Below, piece after piece: positions 8,921 to 17,814 of a stretch of DNA of 64,000 nucleotides. Position 1 is the stretch's first letter. Each line of letters opens with the position of its first letter. The position numbers were made by a program, and so were the translations under genes. The notes below the pieces were generated by a model. That model had not been told where the DNA came from and made no database searches. It saw only the letters and a list, made by a program, of their open reading frames with translations. The DNA is from Clostridia bacterium (GTDB lineage: Bacteria; Bacillota; Clostridia; TANB77; CAG-508): assembly GCA_017404545.1 (NCBI GenBank), contig JAFRCC010000018.1, forward strand, positions 514,732 to 578,731, in the 5' to 3' direction.

Positions 8921-10096
8921 CTATATGCTCTCATATTTTTGTTTTCTAAGCGAAACTATGGCTATAGCTAGCATTATCGCTGAAAATATACAAAGTCCAC
9001 ATATATTACCATAGAATCGATCTAATGTATCATAATAATACAAAGAATAGAACCCATCCGTAATCATGTTTGCTGGATTTAGCTTGTTTATAATAGGCAC
9101 ACTTTTATCTATTAGATATTTCATGCTAACCCCCATCATTCCTGCAAAAAAGCAACCAAGCATTGTAAATCCAATTAGAATACCTGTTTTAGCATTTTCA
9201 CTCGTTTTTATAGCAGCTGTTACTGCCACACCCATTGTTAATCCTGCAAATGAACCCACAAGGGCTAAAACTACCATTTCAAATGTTTTGTTTCCAAAAT
9301 CAATTTTTAATATGCCAATTGTAAATATAAATAATAAAGCTACTCCAACAAGTTGAATTAGATAGCCAGCAAGGGTTCCACTTATAACCATTTTTAATTT
9401 AGAAACTGGCGTCATAGATAATCTTTTTCCAACATTACTCATATTAGCTAGGCACCAGTTTATTGCTACCGCACCAAGTATACCTCCATATAAACATGTC
9501 ATAGCTACTAAAGTAAAAAATTCTATAGTCATATAACTTAAATTTGCATCCGAATTATCTTTTATATTCGCACTATTATTTTGTAATAGTATAATAATTG
9601 ATTTAAGTGTCTCCATAATGCCATTTTCTTCTCTGCTATTGAATATATTTTCAACTTTTTCTTGTATTATATCTGCAGTATCCTCTGCTTGTACAATTTC
9701 TTCTACTACAAATTTTAAAATTGTTTGATTTACACCGTTTTTATTAACTATTATTTGTTGGCTATCCTCAGAAAAAACAACATATCCATCAATTTTTTCT
9801 TCTTCCAATAATTCTTTTGCTTCATCTTGATTAACATACTTTGAGTCAAAAACCCTATCTTTATTATTTTCATCACTTAATAACTCAAATGTTTCTTTTA
9901 ACATAGTATTGTTTTCATAATACTCATTCGTTACAACAGCCACATTTATTGCCTTAAACTTGTCTTGTTTTTCGATGTTAGAAAAAGCCATATTAAAGAA
10001 TAGTGCCATAATAAGTGGAAATGCCAATGTCCAAAATATCAATCCTTTATTCCTTAGCAGAGCTTTAAGTGTATATTTAAAATTATGAAAAAACAT
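8921..10096 (-). CDS. ABC-2 type exporter permease (first)
   Basis: A 391-residue ABC-2 permease with an N-terminal helix (about 20-38), an external domain of about 150 residues and six C-terminal helices. It starts on the last base of the ATPase stop, so translation is coupled. The segment SNVGKRLSMTPVSKLKMVISGT is the cytoplasmic coupling region commonly seen just after the first C-terminal helix in this family. The pair of large external domains points to export of a hydrophobic or amphipathic molecule. Confidence 0.88.
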   Translation of the reverse strand: MFFHNFKYTLKALLRNKGLIFWTLAFPLIMALFFNMAFSNIEKQDKFKAINVAVVTNEYYENNTMLKETFELLSDENNKDRVFDSKYVNQDEAKELLEEEKIDGYVVFSEDSQQIIVNKNGVNQTILKFVVEEIVQAEDTADIIQEKVENIFNSREENGIMETLKSIIILLQNNSANIKDNSDANLSYMTIEFFTLVAMTCLYGGILGAVAINWCLANMSNVGKRLSMTPVSKLKMVISGTLAGYLIQLVGVALLFIFTIGILKIDFGNKTFEMVVLALVGSFAGLTMGVAVTAAIKTSENAKTGILIGFTMLGCFFAGMMGVSMKYLIDKSVPIINKLNPANMITDGFYSLYYYDTLDRFYGNICGLCIFSAIMLAIAIVSLRKQKYESI

Positions 10097-11034
10097 TAAT
10101 CTCTAAGCTCCTTTCCTGTAAGTTCCAAAAATACATCATTTAAGGTAGGTCTTTCTGAATAAATTTTCCTGTATTTTATTTGGTTATTCTTTAAAAAGTC
10201 TATAATATTTTCAAGATTGTTTTTTTCATTTTCATATGAAATTTTTAATATTCCATTCTCATATGAAATATTTTGAACTTCTGGCAATTGCTTTATTTGG
10301 TTTAAATTTTGGTTACTAATTTCCTTAGCTTCTACTGTTATTTTTTCCTTGATTTTTGCTAAATATTTAAGTTCATCAGTAGTACCTTTTGCTATAATTT
10401 TTCCTTTATCTAATACAATAACTCTATCACAAATCATTTCAACTTCTTCCATATAGTGAGTTGTATATATAATAGTAGCTCCATCTGATCTTAACTTTTT
10501 TATACCTTCCAAAATATTATTTCTGCTTTGAGGATCAACAGCAACAGTTGGCTCATCAAGAAATATAATTTCAGGCTTATGTGCAATTCCACACGCAATG
10601 TTCAATCTCCTTAAAAGACCTCCAGATAATTGCTTTGGATAGTATTTTTTAAATTCTTGTAAACCCACCAAATTAATTGCATCTTCAATATATTTTTTTC
10701 TCTTATTATTATTGCTCACGTACAGTCCACAGAAAAAATCAATATTATCATATACTGTAAGTTCCTCAAACACAGCAACATCTTGGAATACAACTCCAAT
10801 TTTACGTTTTATATCATATGCATTTGGGCTCATTTCTCTTCCAAAAATTTTTATATTTCCTTTATTAAAGTTCAGCAGTGATAATATACAATTAATTGTT
10901 GTTGATTTTCCGCTTCCGTTAGGTCCCAAAAATCCTAATATTTCTCCTTTATATACATCAAAAGATAAATCATCTATAGCTTTTTTCTTTTTATATAATT
11001 TTGTTAAATTTTTAACCTCTATAATATTTTCCAT
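10096..11034 (-). CDS. ABC exporter ATP-binding protein
   Basis: A 312-residue ABC ATPase. It has Walker A GPNGSGKST (about residue 40), Q-loop VVFQD, signature LSGGLLRRL (a drug-exporter-like variant of LSGGQ), Walker B IIFLDEPT, and H-loop YTTHYMEE. The roughly 80-residue C-terminal extension with an LNDVFLELTGKELRD ending is typical of the DrrA/LnrL group. It is the first gene of a three-gene operon with the two ABC-2 permeases. Confidence 0.93.
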   Translation of the reverse strand: MENIIEVKNLTKLYKKKKAIDDLSFDVYKGEILGFLGPNGSGKSTTINCILSLLNFNKGNIKIFGREMSPNAYDIKRKIGVVFQDVAVFEELTVYDNIDFFCGLYVSNNNKRKKYIEDAINLVGLQEFKKYYPKQLSGGLLRRLNIACGIAHKPEIIFLDEPTVAVDPQSRNNILEGIKKLRSDGATIIYTTHYMEEVEMICDRVIVLDKGKIIAKGTTDELKYLAKIKEKITVEAKEISNQNLNQIKQLPEVQNISYENGILKISYENEKNNLENIIDFLKNNQIKYRKIYSERPTLNDVFLELTGKELRD

Positions 11035-11047
11035 AATAATCCTTTCT

Positions 11048-11127
11048 TCAATTTTAGGGACAGAGCAATTTTTTTAAGTTTACAATCTATTTTTTAATTA
11101 AATTTTTGCCTCCGTCCCTATTTTTAC
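11048..11127. repeat. Inverted pair of REP-like elements
   Basis: AATTTTAGGGACAGAGCAATTTTTTT (from 11050) and AATTTTTGCCTCCGTCCCTATTTTT (from 11100) are facing copies of the same GGGACGGAG element, 25 bases apart. The right-hand copy lies over the C-terminal coding end of the displaced dnaE frame, including its stop codon. Confidence 0.65.
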
Positions 11128-11364
11128 ATTATCAAAACCAACAATTTGCCTAAATTCATTTAATATTTCATCGTTTACATATATTCCTCCAGACATAACA
11201 TAGCTTCCTCCGTTGTTTATTCTTACAGCTACATTATTTCTATCGCCAGCAAAAAATTTTATTGCTCCTCTAAGTCTTTCCTTTTGAGTATCGTTCAAAT
11301 CTGTTATATTAATTGTTAAATATTTTGAATTTTTGGCTCCGAAATTTAGAAATTTTATTAGCAA
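11098..11364 (-). pseudogene. dnaE: Out-of-frame C-terminal part of dnaE
   Basis: This frame overlaps the end of the 1093-residue dnaE frame by 56 bases. From about residue 8 it reads like the missing DnaE C-terminal domain (FGAKNSKYLTINITDLND, then an IKFFAGDRNNVAVRINNGG segment), not like an independent protein. Removing one C from the TTTCGGAGCC stretch near 11342 would fuse the two as ISKFGAKNSKYLTINI. The break could be an assembly error, a true frameshift mutation, or +1 recoding at UUU followed by a rare CGG codon. The lost part is the extreme C-terminus after the OB-fold, which the polymerase core can tolerate. Confidence 0.8.
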
Positions 11365-14300
11365 CTATCTTTGTTTCTTCATCTTCTCTAATGCTAAGTC
11401 GTCCCTCAACTAATACTACATTATCTTCAATTAATAGTTCTTGTGAGCTAAGATAACTATTTTCGAAAACTATTATTTCACAAGATCCATATAAATCTTC
11501 AAGTGTTACAAATGCCATTATCTTATTTGTTTTTGTGTACTTCTTTTTGATACTACTTATAATTCCCGCAATTTTAACAACTTGACCATCTTCGTATTCT
11601 GGCTTTTTCCCTTCCAGCTCTGCTTCCATTACCTCTTTCATTTTGAATGTGTTAATATCTGTTTGCTGTTCAATTTCTGCTCTTAATGATTCAAGCGGAT
11701 GCCCTGTTATATATAAACCAAGCATCTCTTTTTCCATAGATAATAGCTCTTTTTCTGAAAATTCCTTTAAAATTGTATAGTTGTATTTTATTTCCTCTAA
11801 ACTTTCTTCATCCTCTGTGCTACCCATTGCCATATCAAACATACTTATTTGATCCTTGTAGCCTCTTTTATTTGATGAATTTACAGTATCTACAATATCT
11901 TCGAATGAAGCAAGTAGGGTTGCTCTTGTCTGATTAAATTCATCCATTGCTCCGGATTTTATCAAGCTTTCAATGCACTTTTTATTAACAGAATCATTTT
12001 GCATCCTTTCACAAAAGTCACCTAAATCTTTAAATGAACCATTCTCTTCTCTATTCTTTACTATTGCATCTAAGACCGAAAATCCAACATTTTTTATACT
12101 TCCAAGACCAAATCTAATTTTTCCATCCTCAACAGTAAACTTGGTGTAGCTCTTATTGATTTCAGGCTTTAATATTTGAATATTTAAGCGTTTACACTCA
12201 TCTATATACATTGGAACTTTATCTAAATTTCCTAAATAACTATTTAATGTAGCTGCCATAAATTCAGCAGGATAATATGCCTTTAAATAAGCTGTTCTGT
12301 ACGAAACAACCGCATAAGCAGCAGCATGTGATTTATTAAATGCGTATTTAGCGAACTCTGCCATTTCATCAAATATCTTATTAGCTGATACTTCATCAAT
12401 TCCATTCCTAACACATCCTGGAATAATAACCTCTCCATCTTCATCAACTTGACCGTGAATAAAATACTCACGCTCTTTTGCCATTACATCAAGCTTTTTC
12501 TTACCCATAGCACGTCTTACTAGGTCGGCTCTACCAAGTGAATAACCTGCAAGCTCACGTACTATCTGCATTACTTGCTCTTGATAAACCATACATCCAT
12601 ATGTTACCTCTAATATCGGTTTTAAACTTGGATGTGTATACACCGCATGCTCTGGGTCTTTTTTATTTGCAATATATCTTGGAATCTGATCCATTGGTCC
12701 TGGACGATATAAAGAAACTCCGGCTATAATATCTTCTAGACAATCTGGTTTTAATTCCTTCATGAAGTTAGTAATTCCTTGGCTTTCGAACTGGAATATA
12801 CCAACTGTTTCCCCATTTTGCCACAATTTATATACCTTTGGATCATTCATTGCTTTATCATATTCAACATCAATTCCTCTAGTTTGTTTAACTAAATCAA
12901 CTGTATCTTGAATAACTGTTAAAGTTCTTAATCCCAAAAAGTCCATCTTAAGTAGACCAAGCTCTTCGAGTGTTGTCATAATAAACTGTGTTGAGATCTG
13001 ATCATCTCTTACATATAAAGGAACATATGTATCAACAGGCTCTTTTGTAATAACAATACCGCACGCGTGAGTTGAAGCCTGTCTTGGAAGACCTTCTAGT
13101 CCCATTGCAATATCCAAAAGCTTCTTAATATTCTCATCACTTTCATAAAGTGTTCTTAATTCAACATTTTGTTCCATTGCCTTTTTAATTGTAATATGAA
13201 CTTCATTTGGAATCATCTTAGCTAATCTATCAGTTTCAGCATATGAAACATCTAGGGCTCTACCAACATCTCTAATTACCATTCTCGCTGACATTGTTCC
13301 AAATGTAATAATCTGAGAAACATGGTCATGTCCATATTTTCTTCCTACATAATCAATAACTTCTTGTCTTCTTTCATAGCAAAAGTCAACGTCAAAATCG
13401 GGCATGCTTATACGCTCAGGATTTAAGAATCTCTCGAACAGTAATTGATACTTAATTGGATCAATGTCTGTTATTCCAATTGCATAAGCAACAATAGATC
13501 CTGCTCCTGAACCACGTCCTGGACCAACTGGTATTCCTTGAGATTTTGCCCAGTTAATGTAATCCCATACAATTAAGAAATAATCCACATATCCCATCTT
13601 TTTTATTACAGATAATTCATATTCTTTTCTATCTATAATATCTTTTGGAATATCATCTCCATATCTTTTTTTCATTCCAGTGTCTGTTAAATACTTAATG
13701 TAGTCATAGTGAGTTTCAAACTCTTCTGGTACATCATAATTTGGAAGAATTGTATTACCGAATTCAAATTCAACATTACACTTTTCAGCAATTTTAACAG
13801 TATTTTCAAGTACTTCTGGGAGCCCCTCAAAGAATTCTTCCATCTCCTCTGGAGACTTAACATAGAAATCATTAGTAGAAAAAGACATTCTATCTTCATC
13901 TGTCATTCTTTTTCCAGTTTGAACACAAAGAAGTACTTCATGATTATAGTAATCTTCCTTCTTTAAATAATGTGAGTCATTTGTTGCAACTAGTGGAATA
14001 TCTAATTTTCTAGCTAATGAAACTAACTTTTGGTTTACCATTATCTGCTCAGATATAGAATTTGCTTGAACCTCTAAATAATAGTCTTCACCAAACAAAT
14101 TCTTAAACCACATGGCTGTTTCTTCTGCTTTTTCCATGTCATTATTAAGTATAGCTTGTGGAACTTCTCCTGCTAAGCAAGCACTGCAACAAATCAAATC
14201 TTCATGATATTTTTCTAAAAGCTCTTTATCAACTCTTGGTTTATAGTAGTATCCATCTAAAAAGCTAAGTGAAACTAGCTTAGATAGATTTTTATATCCA

Positions 14301-14590
14301 TTATTATTCTTTGCTAATAATATTAAGTGATTATATTTATTATCAATTCCCGCTTCTTTATCAAATCTAGTACGTGGAGCTACATAAACTTCACAGCCGA
14401 TTATTGGTTTTACATCATTTGCTTTACATGCTTTGTAAAAATCAATTGCACCAAACATTACACCATGATCAGTAATAGCAATCGCATCCATGCCAAGCTC
14501 TTTAGCACGAACTGGTAATTCTTTTACTCTGCTTGCACCATCTAATAAACTGAATTCGCTATGAACATGTAAATGCACAAATTTTCCCAT
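11309..14590 (-). CDS. dnaE: DNA polymerase III alpha subunit
   Basis: A 1093-residue family C replicative polymerase of the DnaE type. The PHP domain comes first (HLHVHSEFSLLDG at residues 7-19, ITDHGVMFGA near 40), then the palm with PDFDVDF near residue 400 carrying the catalytic aspartates, the fingers, a tandem helix-hairpin-helix region and an OB-fold near residue 990 (VKIAGIISSIKKKYTKTN). Most family members run about 75-100 residues further; that part lies in the next frame at 11098-11364. Its promoter at 14619-14647 is back to back with that of the transglycosylase. Confidence 0.96.
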   Translation of the reverse strand: MGKFVHLHVHSEFSLLDGASRVKELPVRAKELGMDAIAITDHGVMFGAIDFYKACKANDVKPIIGCEVYVAPRTRFDKEAGIDNKYNHLILLAKNNNGYKNLSKLVSLSFLDGYYYKPRVDKELLEKYHEDLICCSACLAGEVPQAILNNDMEKAEETAMWFKNLFGEDYYLEVQANSISEQIMVNQKLVSLARKLDIPLVATNDSHYLKKEDYYNHEVLLCVQTGKRMTDEDRMSFSTNDFYVKSPEEMEEFFEGLPEVLENTVKIAEKCNVEFEFGNTILPNYDVPEEFETHYDYIKYLTDTGMKKRYGDDIPKDIIDRKEYELSVIKKMGYVDYFLIVWDYINWAKSQGIPVGPGRGSGAGSIVAYAIGITDIDPIKYQLLFERFLNPERISMPDFDVDFCYERRQEVIDYVGRKYGHDHVSQIITFGTMSARMVIRDVGRALDVSYAETDRLAKMIPNEVHITIKKAMEQNVELRTLYESDENIKKLLDIAMGLEGLPRQASTHACGIVITKEPVDTYVPLYVRDDQISTQFIMTTLEELGLLKMDFLGLRTLTVIQDTVDLVKQTRGIDVEYDKAMNDPKVYKLWQNGETVGIFQFESQGITNFMKELKPDCLEDIIAGVSLYRPGPMDQIPRYIANKKDPEHAVYTHPSLKPILEVTYGCMVYQEQVMQIVRELAGYSLGRADLVRRAMGKKKLDVMAKEREYFIHGQVDEDGEVIIPGCVRNGIDEVSANKIFDEMAEFAKYAFNKSHAAAYAVVSYRTAYLKAYYPAEFMAATLNSYLGNLDKVPMYIDECKRLNIQILKPEINKSYTKFTVEDGKIRFGLGSIKNVGFSVLDAIVKNREENGSFKDLGDFCERMQNDSVNKKCIESLIKSGAMDEFNQTRATLLASFEDIVDTVNSSNKRGYKDQISMFDMAMGSTEDEESLEEIKYNYTILKEFSEKELLSMEKEMLGLYITGHPLESLRAEIEQQTDINTFKMKEVMEAELEGKKPEYEDGQVVKIAGIISSIKKKYTKTNKIMAFVTLEDLYGSCEIIVFENSYLSSQELLIEDNVVLVEGRLSIREDEETKIVANKISKFRSQKFKIFNN

Positions 14591-14618
14591 CGTTTTTCCT
14601 CCACATAAATTTTTTCAC

Positions 14619-14647
14619 ATTGTATCATCACAACCTATTTTTTTCAA
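14619..14647 (-). promoter_or_regulatory. dnaE promoter
   Basis: Minus-strand TTGAAA (14647-14642), 17 bases, TACAAT (14624-14619), about 29 bases before the dnaE ATG. Confidence 0.75.
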
Positions 14648-14690
14648 GATAGAACAAAATAGCTGTAACAAAATATTTCTTACATTCTCC

Positions 14691-14719
14691 TTGAAAAAAA
14701 CACATTACATATATATAAT
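14691..14719 (+). promoter_or_regulatory. Transglycosylase promoter
   Basis: TTGAAA (14691-14696), 17 bases, TATAAT (14714-14719), about 31 bases before the ATG at 14750. Confidence 0.78.
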
Positions 14720-14749
14720 TCTTATAGAAATAGAAAGGTTTGATGTCAT

Positions 14750-15454
14750 ATGAAATTATTAAAAAGAATACTATTTATTTCGATAATTGTAATTTTCATT
14801 CTTGCATTAATATTTGGTCTTAGTGGATATAATTACTATAATAAAGCAGTAAGTGAAATAGCTCTTGAAGAAAAAGTAAAACAAGTTCAATCCGATGAAA
14901 GCTTTGTTAAGTATGATGACCTACCTAAAAATTTAATAGATGCAACTGTTGCTGTTGAAGACCATAGATTTTGGGAACATGGATCTATTGATTTAGTTTC
15001 AATTGGAAGAGCCATATTTTCTAATATAAAAGCTGGAGAAGCTAAGGAAGGCGGAAGCACAATTACGCAGCAAGTATCAAAGAATTTATATTTTATGAAC
15101 GATAAATACAATAGAGATAGAAAAATAGCAGAGCTAATTATGAGCTCTAAACTAGAAAAAAATTACAGCAAACAACAAATATTTGAATTATATGTAAACA
15201 CTATATACTATGGAAATGGCTATTATGGAATTAAAGCTGCGGCAAAAGGATATTTTAATAAAGATCCTAAAGACTTAACCTTGTCAGAATGTACACTGCT
15301 TGCAGGAGTACCGAATGCCCCTAGCAAATATGCTCCAACTGTAAATTTGGAGCTTTGCAAAGAAAGACAAGCCAAGGTAATTCGCTCAATGGTCAAATAT
15401 GGCTATCTGTCACAGGATGACGCAGATAAAATAAGTCTTGGTGTTGGTTTTTAA
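14750..15454 (+). CDS. mtgA: Monofunctional peptidoglycan glycosyltransferase
   Basis: A 234-residue GT51 enzyme with one N-terminal membrane helix (residues 7-27). It polymerises lipid II into glycan strands at the outer membrane face. The GT51 motifs appear in order: VAVEDHRFWEHGSID with the catalytic glutamate near residue 68, GGSTITQQVSKNL near 100, and ELYVNTIYYGNGYYGI near 147. There is no transpeptidase domain, so it is the monofunctional type; it could also be called an SgtA-like or PBP-like transglycosylase. It is one of the few resident plus-strand genes and has its own promoter. Confidence 0.93.
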   Translation: MKLLKRILFISIIVIFILALIFGLSGYNYYNKAVSEIALEEKVKQVQSDESFVKYDDLPKNLIDATVAVEDHRFWEHGSIDLVSIGRAIFSNIKAGEAKEGGSTITQQVSKNLYFMNDKYNRDRKIAELIMSSKLEKNYSKQQIFELYVNTIYYGNGYYGIKAAAKGYFNKDPKDLTLSECTLLAGVPNAPSKYAPTVNLELCKERQAKVIRSMVKYGYLSQDDADKISLGVGF

Positions 15455-15482
15455 TAAAAATATCTACTTAGTTTAATATTAA

Positions 15483-15520
15483 GAAAAAACCACGGAGGAA
15501 CACACCCCCGCGGTTTCTTT
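15483..15520. terminator. Two-way terminator between mtgA and cassette 2
   Basis: AAACCACGG (15487-15495) pairs with CCGCGGTTT (15508-15516) with one mismatch. TTTCTTTT follows on the plus strand and TTTTTTCTT on the minus strand, so it can stop both mtgA and the converging orphan pair. Confidence 0.8.
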
Positions 15521-15530
15521 TAGATTATGA

Positions 15531-15881
15531 TTACTTATCACTTTCGGATTCGAATTTGATAGACAGAACAACAGCCCATCTCTTTTCCGAAATGTTCTTA
15601 AGCTCATGTGTATTGCCCTTTTTGCAAATTTCGTACTGAAGTCTCTGATTCTTTAAATCCCAAAAAATATAGATTTCAGAATCATTCGTGTGCCGATGCT
15701 TTTTTACCCCTGCTTTAGGCGAAAGATACAGAATTGAAACAGAGCCTTGTCCTTCCTTTGAAAAAAGAACACAACTATAAATGCTTCTGCTCTTATTTGC
15801 CAGTTTAGATTTATCAAGCATTTCAAGTTTTCCAGCCCATGCTTTAACAGACCATGGCGTGTTGTAACCTTTAACAACCAT
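15531..15881 (-). CDS. Small cupin-like orphan protein (cassette 2, second gene)
   Basis: A 116-residue soluble protein with no close family that I recognise. The segment KKHRHTNDSEIYIFWD (His at about 61 and 63, Glu at 68) fits the HxH(x)4E first motif of the cupin fold, and GNTHELKNISEKRWAVVLSIKF resembles the second motif with one His. A single-domain metal-binding beta-barrel is therefore a reasonable guess. It lies 15 bases after the 212-residue orphan gene in the same transcription unit, with a shared promoter at 16585-16613 and terminator at 15483-15520. Confidence 0.6.
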   Translation of the reverse strand: MVVKGYNTPWSVKAWAGKLEMLDKSKLANKSRSIYSCVLFSKEGQGSVSILYLSPKAGVKKHRHTNDSEIYIFWDLKNQRLQYEICKKGNTHELKNISEKRWAVVLSIKFESESDK

Positions 15882-15896
15882 ATGATTCTTGCCTCC

Positions 15897-16535
15897 TTAT
15901 GCTGTTACGTTATGTTTCTCGATATCTTTGAGTCCTGCATAATAAGTTCTGTAAGCTTCTTCCGGAGTGCAAATCTGGTGCTTCATACATCTGATAACAT
16001 CCACCAACCAGGAATACTTTTTCCAGAAAAGTTCGTCAAAAATGAACTTCTCTTCAGTATAACCATCAGTCTTCAGACTCATAAACGCAACCAAAGTATA
16101 CACCAAATAACACTGTACCGCATTGACATCATACTCCATAATTGTACAAAAGTCCTCAAAAGAACCTTCTCCGTCAATAAACAATTTGAAGTCTAAGTCA
16201 ATTCCAAGTGCCTTTTCGCAGCCTTTGTTCAGCTTTGCACAGTTACTCTCGTTCTTCCAAAGGTTTTTTCTACCGATGAAAGCCCTCATGGAATCCTCGT
16301 CATCACTACTTCTGAGAACAGACATAACAAAATAGCTAATCATCCAAAATGTTTCCATCGAAATTTCAGGCTGACTCTTGGAAAATTCCTCGTACGTGCC
16401 GCTGAGAATACTGTCAAGGCTCTCTAAGTGCTTGCATGTCCGCATAAAAGCGTCGCTTTCCCAGTCTTTTTCCGGGGTTCTTGCTTTGAGCCATTCAAGC
16501 TCAGTTGCTTTGCAAATGTTGCCGTTCATATTCAT
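15897..16535 (-). CDS. Orphan 212-residue protein (cassette 2, first gene)
   Basis: I do not recognise this family. It is a mostly alpha-helical, soluble-looking protein with seven cysteines and many aromatic residues. The frame is open further upstream, but the ATG at 16535 has GGAGG 7 bases before it, while the longer start lacks one. Codon use is richer in C- and G-ending codons than in neighbouring resident genes. It is followed by a small cupin-like gene, and the two form the only two-gene member of the cassette set. No catalytic motif is visible. Confidence 0.65.
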   Translation of the reverse strand: MNMNGNICKATELEWLKARTPEKDWESDAFMRTCKHLESLDSILSGTYEEFSKSQPEISMETFWMISYFVMSVLRSSDDEDSMRAFIGRKNLWKNESNCAKLNKGCEKALGIDLDFKLFIDGEGSFEDFCTIMEYDVNAVQCYLVYTLVAFMSLKTDGYTEEKFIFDELFWKKYSWLVDVIRCMKHQICTPEEAYRTYYAGLKDIEKHNVTA

Positions 16536-16584
16536 ACATGAACCTCCTCTAAAAGTTATATTAGTTATTAAAAACAACAGATAG

Positions 16585-16613
16585 ATTCTATCACAATAAT
16601 CTTGTTATGTCAA
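16585..16613 (-). promoter_or_regulatory. Promoter of the orphan pair (cassette 2)
   Basis: Minus-strand TTGACA (16613-16608), 17 bases, TAGAAT (16590-16585), about 50 bases before the chosen ATG. Confidence 0.8.
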
Positions 16614-16644
16614 ATAAATCTAAATATTTCTGTGATTAACTTGT

Positions 16645-16785
16645 GATAATGTCACCCCATAGGTGTACAAAATTATTTTATAGAAATGTCACCCCTATGA
16701 TAAAATATTTACATTATGGAGAGTTATATAAGGGGTGACATTTCTATAAGTTATTTTTATGCTTTTGGGGTGACATTTCTATAAA
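16645..16785. repeat. Inverted cluster of four GTCACCCC repeats
   Basis: Four copies of a roughly 20-base unit occur here. Two read ATAGAAATGTCACCCC-like (16645-16661, 16677-16698) and two are inverted, GGGGTGACATTTCTATAA-like (16727-16749, 16764-16784). The inner pair is an almost perfect inverted repeat with only 28 bases between. Multiple repeated ends of this kind are a known trait of IS21-type elements, so this may be a deletion remnant or a MITE-like derivative. No transposase is present. Confidence 0.65.
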
Positions 16786-16810
16786 CTATTGACATAGCTG
16801 ATAAAGAAGA

Positions 16811-16839
16811 TTGTTTATGGAAATAATTTATGATAAAAT
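16811..16839 (+). promoter_or_regulatory. Candidate promoter of the DUF445 gene
   Basis: TTGTTT (16811-16816), 17 bases, TAAAAT (16834-16839), just before the ribosome binding site at about 16849. Confidence 0.5.
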
Positions 16840-16861
16840 CATACATGATAGGAGATTAATT

Positions 16862-17740
16862 ATGGAATATTTAAAATATATAATGCCTCCGCTTATTGGA
16901 GCTGTCATAGGATATATAACAAACTGGATTGCAGTTAAGATGATGTTTAGACCACTAAAAGAGATTAGAATTGGTAAATTTAAGCTACCATTTACACCAG
17001 GAATTATTCCTAAGAATAAAGAAAGAATTGCTAAATCAATTGCAGTTGCAATTAATGAAAATTTGCTTACAAATTCCGATTTAATAGATAAATTAATGTC
17101 TGATGATATACAAGATTCAATAAAAGAAAAAGTTGCTAATTTTGCAATGTCAGACGAAAAATTAGAGGATAAATTATTAAATACTATTGATAAACAAAAA
17201 TTTAATCAAGTTAGAGGAAATCTCACAAATAAGTTATCTAATTCTATTTATTTATCAATACTCGAAGCTAATGTTGGACAAATTGTTGGAGAGCAGGTAG
17301 AGCTTGCAGCTAGTGAAAAGTTAAAAGGATCTTTAATTGGTATCTTTGGTGGTAATTCAATTGTAAGCTCTGTTAAAGCTATGGCAGAAGCAAAAACAAA
17401 CGAATATATAGAGCAAAATGGTCAAAGATTAATCACAAATATGATTGATAAAAAAACAGATGATTTGTTAGATACACCAGTTTATGTATTAACTGATAAT
17501 TTGGAAATAGATTTACCAGATACTGTTCTTTCTGTCTACAAGAAGTTTGTTAAGGAAAAATTTGAAGAAATAATTAAGTCTATTAATATTACTCAAATTA
17601 TAGAAGATAAAATTAATTCAATGGATGTCTTAGAAATTGAAAAGCTTATTTTATCTGTAATGAAAAAAGAGCTTAATAGCCTAGTATCACTTGGTGCACT
17701 TATTGGTTTTATACTTGGATTATTTAATATATTCTTCTAA
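16862..17740 (+). CDS. DUF445 family membrane protein (YheB-like)
   Basis: A 292-residue protein with a hydrophobic N-terminus carrying the family hallmark PPLIGAVIGYITNWIAVKMMFRP, a long helical middle that is predicted to stay soluble, and a C-terminal membrane helix (about 273-291). This two-anchor layout is that of Bacillus YheB and related DUF445 proteins, whose function is not established. I place the start at 16862 because AGGAG lies 8 bases before it; an earlier in-frame ATG at 16811 lacks a binding site and overlaps the promoter. It has its own terminator at 17748. Confidence 0.85.
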   Translation: MEYLKYIMPPLIGAVIGYITNWIAVKMMFRPLKEIRIGKFKLPFTPGIIPKNKERIAKSIAVAINENLLTNSDLIDKLMSDDIQDSIKEKVANFAMSDEKLEDKLLNTIDKQKFNQVRGNLTNKLSNSIYLSILEANVGQIVGEQVELAASEKLKGSLIGIFGGNSIVSSVKAMAEAKTNEYIEQNGQRLITNMIDKKTDDLLDTPVYVLTDNLEIDLPDTVLSVYKKFVKEKFEEIIKSINITQIIEDKINSMDVLEIEKLILSVMKKELNSLVSLGALIGFILGLFNIFF

Positions 17741-17747
17741 AATATCA

Positions 17748-17780
17748 AAGGGGCATGTCCTTTCGGCAGCCCCTTCTTAT
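17748..17780 (+). terminator. Terminator after the DUF445 gene
   Basis: AAGGGGC (17748-17754) pairs with GCCCCTT (17769-17775), followed by CTTATTTA. Confidence 0.75.
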
Positions 17781-17814
17781 TTATCTGATTATTTTTTACA
17801 TATCATAAAAATAT

